A stretch of 64,000 bases of DNA, from NCBI RefSeq assembly GCF_018555385.1, contig NZ_JAFEJS010000010.1, positions 29,586-93,585 on the forward strand, written 5' to 3'. A program made the position numbers and the translations under genes. Source of the DNA: Bifidobacterium santillanense (GTDB lineage Bacteria; Actinomycetota; Actinomycetes; Actinomycetales; Bifidobacteriaceae). The notes under the pieces were generated by a model, which saw nothing but the letters and a program-made list of their open reading frames with translations, ran no database searches and was not told the DNA's origin. Positions 10,901-18,932 of the stretch are shown piece after piece (the stretch's first letter is position 1; each line of letters begins with the position of its first letter).

Positions 10901-13900
10901 GAGCAGGGTGCCGTCGGCGGCGGTGTGCGTCACGTGGATGGTGACGACGCGGCCGGAGGCGGACTCGAAGTAGTCCTCGGCCCAGGATTCGAGGGCGACG
11001 GTCTCGCCGACGTGCCTGAGGAGCTCGTCCTCGCTCTCCTCGAGTTCAATGAGGTGGTCGAGGTGGACGGCGTTGAGCAGGCCCTCGATGACCGGGTAGC
11101 CCTTGACGGACACGGAGCCGAGCGCGGCGTAGATCGCCGGCCAGGCCGGGCCGACCAGCGCGTCGGGCGCGATGCGGGAGGCCCTGAGGGTGTCCGGCAG
11201 AGCGCCGCCGGTCGCGGCCTCGTGGTCGTAGCCGAGGTTCGCGGAGAACGTGTAGTGGGCGTGCGCGACGCCGAACGGATGGCCCTTGTCGCCCTCGGCC
11301 TTCTCGATCTCGGGCATCGCGACGAGCTCGTCGCCGGTGATGGCGGTGTTGCCGATGCCGGCCGTGGCGGCGAGCATCGCGTACACGTCGGGGATGAGGC
11401 GCTCGCGGTTGACGATCGGCATGCCGCCGGTCGCGTCCTTCGGCACCGTCAGCGGGATGACGATGTCGCGCACGGCGTGCTTGGAGGCGCCGCCGTCCGG
11501 GTCGTTGTCCCAGTAGGTGTCGAGGTGGATGTCGAGGTCGTACTCGCCCTTGGCCTCGTCGACGGCGCGGATCTCGTAGTCCTTGTCGCCGAGCGCGGTG
11601 CCGTAGGCCGGGTTGTCGGTCACGTGGCCGACCCAGGAGATGTTCGGGGACTTGCGGATGAAGTCCTCGGCGTTCACGGCCTCGCCGAGCGTCGCGTAGA
11701 GCGGCTCGGTCGCGGCAGTCTCGCCGTCGAGCGTCTTCGCGCGCTCGATCGCGGCGGCCTCGAAGCGGCCGAGGATGTCGGCCACCGGCTCGTCGACGGT
11801 CGTGATGCCGGCCACGGAGATCGGGCCGGGGATGACGCGCACGGAGTCAGCCGGGTAGCGCGGGTCCTCGGACTGCCACAGCTGGTCCTGGCCCCACCAG
11901 CGCAGCAGGTCGTTGTCGATGACCGGCACGAACGGCATCGGCTTGGGGTATTCGCGCACGAGCACCGGGAACCACGCCTCGTCGGCGGGGGTCACGGTGA
12001 TGTCGGCGACCTGCGGATACGCCTTCTTCAGGGCGGCGATGGCCGGCGCGGGGTCGGCGATCACGTCGTCGCGCGTCACGTCGAGCCTGGAGTCGAACTC
12101 GCCGGAGTCGACGTTGGCGACGCGGGCCTCGATGCGGTGCAGCAGGTCGAGGAAGCGGTCGGCGTACGTGTCGTCGACCCACGGGTAGGCGAGCTCGGCG
12201 AAGCGCTGGGCCCACTGGAGGTAGGTCATCGACTTCAGGTCGCCGAAGTACGGCTTGGCGGTCCTGTCGAGCGCGGCGATGATCTCGTCGCGACGGGATT
12301 CGAGCTCCTCCGGGTGCTTCATGACGCGCACGAGCAGTCGGCCGCAATCGGCGGAGGCGTTCTCCACCTCGTAGATGTCGGCGTGCAGGTGGGACAGGCC
12401 GGAAGCGACGCCGCCCACGGACTTGCCGGACGGCACCCACGTCTCGCCGGCCGGACCGAACGGGTCGGCCTCGCCGGCGGCAGCGGCGGTCTCGGGCGTG
12501 ATGCCGGGCGTCGCGACGAGCAGCTTCTTGACCTCGGGGCTGGTGTGGGCCTCCTTGGCGGTCATCACGGCGGTGCCGACGAGCACGCCGTCGACCGGCA
12601 TGTCGGGCAGGCCGTAGGCGCGCGACCATTCGCCGGACAGGTAGTCGGCCGCGCGTTCGGGCGTGCCGATGCCGCCGCCGGCGACGAGCACGAGGTTGTC
12701 GCAGGCGCGCACCTCGGCGTAGGTGGAGGTCAGCAGGTCGTCGAGCGACTCCCAGCTGTGGTGGCCGCCGGCGGCGCCGCCCTCGACCTGCATGAGGATG
12801 ACGGTCGGGGCGACGGCCTTGGCGATGCGGATGACCTGGCGGATCTGGTCGACGGTGCCGGGCTTGAAGCTCACGTACGGCAGGCCGTCCTTCTTCAGCT
12901 GTGCGATCAGCGTGACGGCCTCGTCGAGCTCGGGCACGCCGGCGGAGACGACGACGCCGTCGATCGGGGCGCCGGACGCGCGCTTCTTCGGCACGATGCG
13001 CGAGGAGCCGAACTGCAGGTTCCACAGGTAGCGGTCCATGAACATCGCGTTGAACTCGACGGTGCGGCCCTCGTCGAGCAGCTCCTCGAGGCGGGCGACG
13101 TGGCGGTCGAACACCTCGGCGGTGACCTGGCCGCCGCCGGCGAGCTCGGCCCAGTAGCCGGCGTTCGCGGCGGCCGCGACGATCTCGGGGTCGACGGTGG
13201 TGGGGGTCATGCCGGGCAGCAGCACCGGCGGCTTGCCGGTGAGCTCGGAGAACCGGGTGACCAGGCGGTCGCCGGCGGGCGTGGAGGCCACGTGCGGTGC
13301 GAACGCCTTCCAGTTCTGGGTGCGGGCGGGCTCGGCGGTCGCGGTGGAGAGCGCGGCGCGCTCGGCGAGGGTGGTCGCCTCGACGACGCCCACGCCGGTG
13401 CCCTCGACGACGTTGCCGATGAGCTTGCCGAGCGTGTTGCCCGGACCCAGGTCGACGATCCACAGTTTGGCCGGGTCGGCGTCCTCGAGCGCGGCGCGCA
13501 CGCGGGCGGCCCAGTCGACGTGGTTGAGGAGCACCTCCTCGGCGAGCGCGCGGGCGCGGTCCTCGTCGAAGCCGCACGCGCCGGCCCATGCGACGGCCTG
13601 CTCGACGGCCGGCCTCATGAGCGGGGAGTGGAACGGCAGGGTGACGTCGAGGTATTCGAGCACGGGCGCGAACACGGCGCCGCCGCGCACCTTCTCCTCG
13701 CGCAGGCGGGCCTGCTTCCTGTGCTCCTTGGCCGCCTCGACGCCGAACGCGGCGAGGTCCTCCGGGAAGCCGGAGAGCACGTGGTGGTTGGCGGAGTTGG
13801 TCACGGCGATGGAGATCGGGCCGCGCGGGTTGTTGACGCGCTTGGCGAGCGCCTCGACCTGGGCGCGCGTGGCGCCGCGCACGGAGAGCATCGGGCTGGC

Positions 13901-14434
13901 CTCGCCGGCGCGCGGGGTGAGTGCGAGTTCGCGGGCGACCCGGGTGCCGGCGGCGCCGATCAGCGCGGCGGTGGCGAGGATCTCGTCGATCTGGTCGCGG
14001 GCGGCGTCGATGGAGCCGGCCTGAAGGATCGCCTTGACCATGTGCACGGCGAGCACGCCCTGCGAGTGGCCGAGCACGGCCGTCGGGTGCGCGCGGGTGA
14101 CGTCGTAGCCGAGGTGGTTCAGGTCGATGAGCGCGCCGAGCTGGGTCAGGGCGATGCCCTCGACGGAGGCGGTGGCGTCGGCCGCGGCCCCGAGACGGGC
14201 CGGGTTAGGCGTGAAGCCGAACAGGTCGACCGGCCGGCCCGTGGTGGCGAGCAGATCGGCGTTGACCGGGGTGAGCTTGGCGTAGGCGGCGTCCACGTGC
14301 GCGTGCAGCGCGTCGGCGATCTCCGGGTCGGTGGTTTGGTCGGCGAGCGCGACCGGCCACGGCGTGGACTGGCCGGCGAAGGCGAGCGCGTGCGGTTCGC
14401 CCTCGGCCAGGCGGTTGAGGAAGAAGGTGGTCAT
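4949..14434 (-). CDS. fas: Type I fatty acid synthase, single polypeptide
   Basis: The 3161-residue cytosolic enzyme makes fatty acids from acetyl- and malonyl-CoA, in the fused actinobacterial/fungal-like domain order. Visible parts: acetyltransferase with Ser124 in GHSQG; FMN-type enoyl reductase from about residue 400 (PPVLLPGMTPTTVDPEI); MaoC-type dehydratase near 1255 (FNPIHTSKRGAAISG); malonyl/palmitoyl transferase from ~1354 with Ser1461 in GHSLGEYNALSA; an Ala/Pro linker (~1770-1820); ACP with the pantetheine serine at 1861/1862 (NGVSSRRNQLLMDI); ketoreductase from ~2160 (VVTGVSPNSIAAQ); ketosynthase from ~2490 with Cys2789 in SACATAAVS. All catalytic residues looked for are present. 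AcpS, encoded next door, would activate the ACP. The ribosome site is weak (AGGA about 12 nt before the ATG). Confidence 0.97.
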   Translation of the reverse strand: MTTFFLNRLAEGEPHALAFAGQSTPWPVALADQTTDPEIADALHAHVDAAYAKLTPVNADLLATTGRPVDLFGFTPNPARLGAAADATASVEGIALTQLGALIDLNHLGYDVTRAHPTAVLGHSQGVLAVHMVKAILQAGSIDAARDQIDEILATAALIGAAGTRVARELALTPRAGEASPMLSVRGATRAQVEALAKRVNNPRGPISIAVTNSANHHVLSGFPEDLAAFGVEAAKEHRKQARLREEKVRGGAVFAPVLEYLDVTLPFHSPLMRPAVEQAVAWAGACGFDEDRARALAEEVLLNHVDWAARVRAALEDADPAKLWIVDLGPGNTLGKLIGNVVEGTGVGVVEATTLAERAALSTATAEPARTQNWKAFAPHVASTPAGDRLVTRFSELTGKPPVLLPGMTPTTVDPEIVAAAANAGYWAELAGGGQVTAEVFDRHVARLEELLDEGRTVEFNAMFMDRYLWNLQFGSSRIVPKKRASGAPIDGVVVSAGVPELDEAVTLIAQLKKDGLPYVSFKPGTVDQIRQVIRIAKAVAPTVILMQVEGGAAGGHHSWESLDDLLTSTYAEVRACDNLVLVAGGGIGTPERAADYLSGEWSRAYGLPDMPVDGVLVGTAVMTAKEAHTSPEVKKLLVATPGITPETAAAAGEADPFGPAGETWVPSGKSVGGVASGLSHLHADIYEVENASADCGRLLVRVMKHPEELESRRDEIIAALDRTAKPYFGDLKSMTYLQWAQRFAELAYPWVDDTYADRFLDLLHRIEARVANVDSGEFDSRLDVTRDDVIADPAPAIAALKKAYPQVADITVTPADEAWFPVLVREYPKPMPFVPVIDNDLLRWWGQDQLWQSEDPRYPADSVRVIPGPISVAGITTVDEPVADILGRFEAAAIERAKTLDGETAATEPLYATLGEAVNAEDFIRKSPNISWVGHVTDNPAYGTALGDKDYEIRAVDEAKGEYDLDIHLDTYWDNDPDGGASKHAVRDIVIPLTVPKDATGGMPIVNRERLIPDVYAMLAATAGIGNTAITGDELVAMPEIEKAEGDKGHPFGVAHAHYTFSANLGYDHEAATGGALPDTLRASRIAPDALVGPAWPAIYAALGSVSVKGYPVIEGLLNAVHLDHLIELEESEDELLRHVGETVALESWAEDYFESASGRVVTIHVTHTAADGTLLARETERFAIRGRVYSDALPPEAPEYGDWLASHPTASEEDGEERTAILPTPRRLLRRVTVTAPGDMTAFARTSGDFNPIHTSKRGAAISGLAAPLVHGMWLSATAQHAAQATDDKGAHYEIAGWTYNMYGMVQLNDRVEISVERVGKVDHGGMALEVTCRIAGQLVSRGTALVRAPRAAFVYPGQGIQKQGMALDERAKSPAARDVWERADRLTRAKLGFSIIALVRDNPKELTANGVTYRHPEGLLNLTQFTQVALATVAFAQTARLRESGSDIWPAYFAGHSLGEYNALSAFAGVIPLETVLELVFHRGSTMHHLIERDAQGRSNYRMGALRPNQFGVDDAHVKAYVESVAEKSGEFLQIVNYNLAGAQYAVAGTIAGLKALKEDANRRAREAGGKPAFMLVPGIDVPFHSTLLRKGVPEFRDKLDALLPKHIDYRGRLVGRYIPNLVACPFEMTREFAAKILEVVPSTRIKEALDDPAVWDSYAEDDQKLGRLLLTELLSWQFASPVRWIETQSLLFRHAAQGGLGVEEYVEVGLGNAPTLANLGAKTLRLPEFSTTDVTVYNVGRDEGRVYMTDSDSLVPDEPEAESAPVEAAAAQPAPAAVSAPTAAAKPAAEPAPVQAAAPAAGSAVADLGSAAAGPAEDLPFKASDAIGVLMAYSAKLRLDQIGSSDTTDTLTNGVSSRRNQLLMDISSELGVASVDGAAEATLDQLAKLVNKVAPNYKPFGPVLSEAIRDRLRALFGAAGVKPAHIRERVTGVWKLGEGWVAATTAALLLDTREGASSRGGDLAKLPTGAVANAAAADQLIDDAVALVGQTKGVAVSKPSAGGSAGGAVVDSAALDAFAEKVTGSNGVLAATARFVLNELGVAAPAPEEGEDENAAVVEAVNAELGSDWPKQVEPRFDAAKAILLDDRWASAREDLARAFYEHDASALEGSFVGLGKAVAAEARWFASKADDEALKDVFARIAAEALEPASSDDAASRFAGDVAVVTGVSPNSIAAQVVEGLLAGGATVLATSHSFRPSIKAWAKQAYRSHAAGDARLWLVPANLSSFRDVDALVDWVGNVQKKTTGATTTILKPAYEPTLFFPFAAPPVHGTLADSGELFESQARLMLWGVERAIAGLSRIGADTDVQHRLHVVLPGSPNRGVFGGDGAYGEVKSAFDAVVNRARAERDAWAGRVTFAHPKIGWVRGTGLMGGNDPLVAVVERHGIHTYSTEQIAAKLLDLCTAESREAAAKAPLDVDLTGGLGSEPIDIKALRAEAEADAAKAAASDAAKGEPESTADGSVSDATVIKALPTPHTPHQPHVDLDDWKSVTARPEDEIVIVSVGELGPWGSGRTRAQAELGIHPDGTVDLNAGAVLELAWNMGLLTWADSPKPGWYDTDGNLVPEEDIAERYHDEVVARSGIRPFEEGMGNDYRDGSDEEEAEVYLDHDVTFSVPTEDVAREYVKLDEAHTSYAKDDESGEWNVTRHAGSMIRVPRRAAMTRTVGGQFPKGFDPVKWGIPASMVGDVDEIALWNIVTTVDAYLSAGFNPAEILEAIHPSLVASTQGTGFGGMMSMRKLYLDRFLNHEIPTDILQEALPNVVAAHVMQSYIGGYGNMIQPVSACATAAVSLEEGADKIALGKADFVVTGAIDDIGVESVIGFGNMNATANSEEMYAKGIDARFFSRANDRRRGGFLESQGGGTILLTRGDIALKLGLPVAGVIGFVHSYADGAHTSIPAPGLGALAAGLGGRDSKLVRDLAKLGVTPDDIAVVSKHDTSTNANDPNESELHNTLAHAIGRTDGNPLFVISQKTLTGHAKGGACVFQVNGLTQLFGSGVIPANASLDCVDPKLAKDDHMVWLRRPLRIGGGEDAFGRTAEGAPVKAGLATSLGFGHVSGFVALVHPGAFEAAVAKADGEAALEAWRERANTRLAAGQRRLEEGMMGRAALYEPIDNRRFREDGTRLADGSRYDAHEVEKAMLLDPDARLNASGYFEA

Positions 14435-14508
14435 GATGGTTGGTGTTCCTATCTGTGTTGTTGCGTAGGTCTGTGGTTACGTTCTGCTATGCGGATGGCT
14501 CCGTCGGC

Positions 14509-14529
14509 GGACAGTCCACCGGACTGTCC
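14509..14529 (-). promoter_or_regulatory. Perfect dyad in the FAS leader
   Basis: GGACAGTCC and GGACTGTCC form 9 bp perfect arms with a 3 bp centre, 75-95 bp upstream of the FAS start. It may be an operator or a hairpin in the leader; the regulator is unknown. Confidence 0.4.
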
Positions 14530-14540
14530 ACCTCCTCGCG

Positions 14541-14567
14541 TGATCGGTCTGCCGAGCGGACCGATCA
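14541..14567 (-). terminator. Hairpin over the accD stop codon
   Basis: TGATCGGTC and GACCGATCA pair perfectly around a 9 nt loop; the stem includes the TGA stop of the carboxyltransferase gene. There is no clear U tract. Confidence 0.45.
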
Positions 14568-16172
14568 CAATGGCTGGTTGCCGTGGTGCTTGGTGGTGCG
14601 CTTCACCCGCCGCTTGCCGGCGAGCGTCGCTAGGGATTCGACGATCGCCTCGCGCGTCTGCTCGGGGTCGATCATCGCGTCGATCTGCCCGAGTTCGAGC
14701 GAGAGGTTCGCGTTGACGGTGGTGGCCTCGTAGTCGGCGATGTACTTCGCGCGCAGCGCCTCGACGTCGTGCCCGGAGGCCTTGGCCTTGGCGAGGTCGT
14801 GGCGGTGGATGATGTTGACCGCGCCGGCCGCGCCGAGCACGGCGATCTGCGAGCTCGGCCAGGCGAAGTTCATGTCGGCGCCGATGGCCTTGGAGCCCAT
14901 CACGATGTACGCGCCGCCGAACGCCTTGCGCAGTACGACGGTGACGAGCGGCACCTGCGCGTTGGCGTAGGCGTAGATCACCTTGGCGCCGCGGCGGATG
15001 ATGCCGGCGTGCTCCTGTTCGGCGCCGGGCTTGTATCCGGGGGTGTCCACGAGGGTGACGACCGGCAGGTTGAACGCGTCGCACAGGCGCACGAAGCGGG
15101 CGATCTTCTCGGAGGCGTCAACGTCGAGGATGCCGGCGTTGACGTTCGGCTGGTTGGCGACCACGCCGACCGGGTGCCCGTCGATGCAGGCGAAGCCGAC
15201 GAGCGCGGACGCGGCGAAGCGCTCGTGGACCTGCACGAACTCGCCGTAGTCGACGATGCAGCGGATCACGTCGAGCATGTCGTAGGGCTGGCGGTCGTTG
15301 TCCGGCACGATGGTCGCCAGGCGCTTGGCGGTGTCGCGTTCGGCGCGGGTGGCGGCGTAGGCGTAGACCGGCGGCCGCTCGTCCGAGTTGGACGGCAGGT
15401 AGGCGAGCACGGTGCGCGCGTAGTCGATGGCGTCGGACTCGTCCTCGCCGAGGTAGTGCGCGACGCCGGATCTGCGGCTGTGCACGTCGCCGCCGCCGAG
15501 GTCGGCCATCGAGATGGTCTCGCCGGTCGCGGCCTTGACGACGTCGGGGCCGGTGACGAACATGTTCGAGTTCTCGCGCGTCATGATGATGAGGTCCGTC
15601 AGGGCCGGACAGTAGACGGCGCCGCCGGCGCAGGGTCCGAGGATCAGCGAGATCTGCGGGATGAAGCCGCTCGCCTCGCAGGTCCTGCGGAAGATGCGCC
15701 CGTACTGGGTGAGCGCCGCGACGCCCTCCTGGATGCGCGCGCCGCCGGAGTCGACGATCGCGACGACCGGCACCTTGAGCGAGATGGCCATGTCCATGAG
15801 ATGGCAGATCTTCTCGCCCTCGGCGGTGCCGAGCGTGCCGCCCTTGACGGAGAAGTCCTGCGCGTAGACGGCGACCTTGCGCCCGTAGACGAGGCCGAAG
15901 CCGGTGATGACAGCGGAGCCGGCGACCCCGGCGTTGATGTTGCCGCCCTGGAAGCGGCCGATCTCCTCGAAGCTGCCGGTGTCGAAGAGCAGGTCGAGGC
16001 GCTCGCGCGCGGTCCGCTTGTGCTTGGCGTGCTGCTTGTCGCGCGCGCGGCTCTCGGCGTCGCGCGCGAGTTCGGCGGCGCGGATGACGGCGGCGCGCAG
16101 CGGCTGCTGCGGCTGCTGCGCGGGCTGCTCCACGGCGTCGCGCACGGCGGGCATGTTCACGATGTCGGTCAT
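14565..16172 (-). CDS. accD: Acyl-CoA carboxylase, carboxyltransferase (beta) subunit
   Basis: The 535-residue biotin-dependent carboxyltransferase moves CO2 from carboxybiotin to acetyl- and/or propionyl-CoA. It has both crotonase-like halves, with the oxyanion motifs DSGGARIQEGV and GPCAGGAVYCP in the N half and DTPGYKPGAEQEHAGIIRRGAK with KAFGGAYIVMGSK in the C half. There is no N-terminal zinc finger, so it belongs to the actinobacterial PccB/AccD5-like class rather than the E. coli AccD class. The start overlaps the stop of the biotin carboxylase gene by 4 bp (ATGA), which implies translational coupling and equal expression of the two subunits. The acyl-CoA preference cannot be read from sequence; beside FAS-I, malonyl-CoA supply is the likely role. 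Confidence 0.93.
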   Translation of the reverse strand: MTDIVNMPAVRDAVEQPAQQPQQPLRAAVIRAAELARDAESRARDKQHAKHKRTARERLDLLFDTGSFEEIGRFQGGNINAGVAGSAVITGFGLVYGRKVAVYAQDFSVKGGTLGTAEGEKICHLMDMAISLKVPVVAIVDSGGARIQEGVAALTQYGRIFRRTCEASGFIPQISLILGPCAGGAVYCPALTDLIIMTRENSNMFVTGPDVVKAATGETISMADLGGGDVHSRRSGVAHYLGEDESDAIDYARTVLAYLPSNSDERPPVYAYAATRAERDTAKRLATIVPDNDRQPYDMLDVIRCIVDYGEFVQVHERFAASALVGFACIDGHPVGVVANQPNVNAGILDVDASEKIARFVRLCDAFNLPVVTLVDTPGYKPGAEQEHAGIIRRGAKVIYAYANAQVPLVTVVLRKAFGGAYIVMGSKAIGADMNFAWPSSQIAVLGAAGAVNIIHRHDLAKAKASGHDVEALRAKYIADYEATTVNANLSLELGQIDAMIDPEQTREAIVESLATLAGKRRVKRTTKHHGNQPL

Positions 16173-18079
16173 CGTGCGGCCTCCTTCGTTCCCTTGGCGT
16201 CGGACTTGCCGGTCTTGTCGGCATCGCCGGCCGAGCCGGACGCCCCAACCACGTCCAGCGTGACCAACGTGTCGCCGGCCTCCACGCCGTCGGCGGGGCC
16301 GACGAAGATCTTCGTGACCGTGCCGGCGGCCGGCGCGTACACGTAGTTCTCCATCTTCATCGACTCGAGCACGACGAGCAGGTCGCCCTTGGCCACCTGC
16401 TGCCCCTCGGCGACGTTGATGCGCGTGACGACCGCCTGCATCGGGGAGGCGATGACGCCGGACTTGGCGCCGTCGTCGACGCTTCCGCGCGCCGGGCCGG
16501 ACGCGTGCGAGCCAGATCCGCGCAGCGGCTGCGTCGGACGCTTCGCGCCGCGGGCGCGGGCGCCGCCGGTGAGGTTCTCGACGATGTCGAGCGGCACGGT
16601 GAGCTTGACCCGGCGGTCGTTCATCTCGATGACGAACGTCTCGGTCTCGTCCCTGCCGCCCGCCTCGGCGCCGGCCGCGCCCGCGGACAGGGACGCCGGC
16701 TGCCCGGCGCTGGCCGTGGCGGCCCCGCGGTTGAGGTACGTGCGCTCCAGCCACTTCGTGCTCACGTCGAAGGCGTGGCCGTGCTCGGCGGTGAACGCGT
16801 CGTCGCGGAAGATCTCCTTGAACAGCGGGATCGGGGTGGGTACGCCCTCGATCGTCATCTCGTCGAGCACGCGGCGCACGCGCGCCACGGCGGCGAGTCG
16901 GTCCTGCGCGGTGACGATGACCTTGCCCATCATCGAATCGAACTTCGGCGAGACGGTGTCGCCCTGGACGACGCCGGTGTCGATGCGCACGCCGGGGCCG
17001 GACGGCCAGACGATGCGCTCCAGCGTGCCGGCCGAGGGCGTGAGGTTCGTCTTCGGATCCTCGGACGTGATGCGCAGCTCGAAGCTGTGGCCGCGCGGCT
17101 CAGGCGCGGGCGTGAGCTCGCCGCCGGCGGCGATGACGAGCTGCTCACGCACGAGGTCGAGGCCGGAGACCTCCTCGGAGACGGTGTGCTCGACCTGCAG
17201 GCGCGGGTTCACCTCGAGGAAGTAGACCTTGCCGTTGGGGGTGACCATGAACTCGCAGGTGCCCAGGCCCGTGTACCCGACCGTCTCGAACAGGCGGCGC
17301 GAGTATTCCTTGAGCGTCTCGACGACGCGCTCGGGCAGGAACGGCGCGGGCGCCTCCTCGACGAGCTTCTGGTTGCGCCGCTGCAGCGAGCAGTCGCGCG
17401 TGGAGTAGACGGTGAAGTTGCCGTGGGAGTCGCGGCCGGACTGCGTCTCGACGTGGCGGGCCCTGTCGATGAACTTCTCGATGAAGTACTCGTCGAGGTC
17501 GCCGCCCTCGAGCGCGTCGTGGTTGGTGTAGAAGCGGCGCAGCTCCTCGTCGTCGCGCACGACGGTGATGCCGTGGCCGCCGCCGCCGTCCGTGCGCTTC
17601 ATCATGATCGGGTAGCCGTGCGTGTGCGCGAAGTCGAGCAGCGTGCGGATGTCCCTGACGGACTCCGACAGGCCCGGCACCGGCGGCACCTTGGCGCGCA
17701 TGGCGACGCGGCGGGCGGTGATCTTGTCGCCCAGCTCGGTCAGCGCGGTGTGGTGCGGGCCGACCCAGATCGCGCCGGCGGCCTCGACCTTGGCCGCGAA
17801 GCTCGGCACCTCGGAGAGGAAGCCGTAGCCCGGATGCACCGCATCGGCGCCGGACCGGCGGACGATGTCGATCAGCAGGTCCTCGTTCAGATACGTGTCC
17901 TGGTAGGTGTCGCCGGGCAGGAGGTACGCCTCGTCCGCGAGGTCGACGTATTGCGCCCCGCGGTCCTGTTCGGCGTACACGGCCACCGTGGCGATGCCCA
18001 TCTCGCGCGCGGTCCTCACCACGCGCAGGGCGATCTCGCCGCGGTTGGCGATCAGCAGTTTCTTGACATTTTGCCCCAT
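16169..18079 (-). CDS. accA: Acyl-CoA carboxylase alpha subunit (biotin carboxylase plus BCCP)
   Basis: The 636-residue fusion carries an N-terminal biotin carboxylase and a C-terminal biotin carrier domain. Visible are the N-domain opening KKLLIANRGEIALRVVRTA, the ATP-grasp glycine loop KRTDGGGGHGITVV, the catalytic EVNPRLQVEHTVSEEV, and the biotinylation site ESMKMEN with the acceptor Lys575. An Ala/Gly-rich linker (~450-490) and a variable region precede the BCCP. Start ATG at 18079 has GAGAGAAGA upstream; a TTG seven codons earlier is the alternative. It heads a coupled operon with the carboxyltransferase gene, and a biotin importer gene diverges from it, so biotin supply and use are adjacent. 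Confidence 0.94.
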   Translation of the reverse strand: MGQNVKKLLIANRGEIALRVVRTAREMGIATVAVYAEQDRGAQYVDLADEAYLLPGDTYQDTYLNEDLLIDIVRRSGADAVHPGYGFLSEVPSFAAKVEAAGAIWVGPHHTALTELGDKITARRVAMRAKVPPVPGLSESVRDIRTLLDFAHTHGYPIMMKRTDGGGGHGITVVRDDEELRRFYTNHDALEGGDLDEYFIEKFIDRARHVETQSGRDSHGNFTVYSTRDCSLQRRNQKLVEEAPAPFLPERVVETLKEYSRRLFETVGYTGLGTCEFMVTPNGKVYFLEVNPRLQVEHTVSEEVSGLDLVREQLVIAAGGELTPAPEPRGHSFELRITSEDPKTNLTPSAGTLERIVWPSGPGVRIDTGVVQGDTVSPKFDSMMGKVIVTAQDRLAAVARVRRVLDEMTIEGVPTPIPLFKEIFRDDAFTAEHGHAFDVSTKWLERTYLNRGAATASAGQPASLSAGAAGAEAGGRDETETFVIEMNDRRVKLTVPLDIVENLTGGARARGAKRPTQPLRGSGSHASGPARGSVDDGAKSGVIASPMQAVVTRINVAEGQQVAKGDLLVVLESMKMENYVYAPAAGTVTKIFVGPADGVEAGDTLVTLDVVGASGSAGDADKTGKSDAKGTKEAAR

Positions 18080-18254
18080 GGCGTCAGATTCTTCTCTCAA
18101 TCACTGACGCTTTCAACGAAAATGTCTACAAATCGAAGGGGAAACTTTTGTCACGTTCCACAAACGTCACCGTAGCTTCGCGGGATTAGCCTCGGGTGCA
18201 ACGTCCCGGATGTCGTCATCGCCGGGACTCGAAGCAGAAGGGAACCCACGTCTC

Positions 18255-18860
18255 ATGTCCAACGCACCCATCGCCCCCAACGGCGCCGCGGCCAAGCCGG
18301 CCGCAACCAAGATCTTCTCCATCGCCCGCCGCGCGGCCGCCGTCTCATGGCGTCCGGCGCTGTTCGCCGCGCTCATGTGGATCGCCGCCGCGGCCGGCGA
18401 GATCCCGATTCCGGGCACCCCGGTGCCGATCACGCTGCAGACCTTCGTGGTGATGCTCGCCGGACTCATGCTCCCGTGGCGTCAGGCCGGCTCGGCCGTC
18501 GCCGCGTATCTCGCCGCCGGCGCAGCGGGACTGCCGGTGTTCGCCGGCGGCGCCTCGACGCTGGCGCTGGTCGGTCCGAGCGCCGGCTTCCTGCTCGGCT
18601 TCCTGCCGGGCGTCGTCGTCATCGCCCTGCTGCGCGGCAAGGCGGGCAAGTCCGCGCCGCTGACCGCGCTGCGCTACTTCGCCGTGGCCATCGTCGGCGG
18701 CGTGGCCGTCGTCTACGCGTTCGGATTCCTCGTCCAGTCCGCGCTGACCGGACTGCCGATCGAGACCGTGGCCCTCGCCTCGATGGGCTTCGTCGCCGGC
18801 GACGTCGTCAAGGCGTTCGTCGCCTCCCTCGCCGCCGCCGGCCTCGCCAGGCTGCGCTGA
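18255..18860 (+). CDS. bioY: Biotin transporter BioY (ECF S component)
   Basis: This is a 201-residue integral membrane protein with about six hydrophobic helices. The family hallmark is visible early (GTPVPITLQTFVVMLAGLML), followed by AGAAGLPVFAGG and a glycine-rich GPSAGFLLGFLPG segment. It binds biotin in the membrane and works with a shared ECF energising module that is not in this window, or alone. The ATG at 18255 (MSNAPIAPN) was chosen because AAGGGA lies upstream and homology begins soon after; an in-frame ATG at 18210 is possible. It is divergent from the biotin carboxylase gene and convergent with a BirA-like gene. Confidence 0.9.
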   Translation: MSNAPIAPNGAAAKPAATKIFSIARRAAAVSWRPALFAALMWIAAAAGEIPIPGTPVPITLQTFVVMLAGLMLPWRQAGSAVAAYLAAGAAGLPVFAGGASTLALVGPSAGFLLGFLPGVVVIALLRGKAGKSAPLTALRYFAVAIVGGVAVVYAFGFLVQSALTGLPIETVALASMGFVAGDVVKAFVASLAAAGLARLR

Positions 18861-18874
18861 GCGGACCACGGACC

Positions 18875-18916
18875 GGCCGGGCCGGAGGGACGGGCAGAGT
18901 CCCCCTCCGCCCGGCC
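18875..18916. terminator. Bidirectional terminator between bioY and the second birA
   Basis: Arms GGCCGGGCCGGAGGG and CCCTCCGCCCGGCC pair across a ~12 nt loop in the 72 bp convergent gap; the plus-strand side continues TATTTCG. Confidence 0.65.
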
Positions 18917-18932
18917 TATTTCGATCCGCACC

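Noticed and set aside
5018..14716. Very long plus-strand frames (961 and 2201 codons) opposite the FAS gene
   Set aside because: They are antisense shadows caused by high GC codon bias; composition is Arg/Gly/Val/Asp-rich with no motifs, and the FAS frame explains the region.
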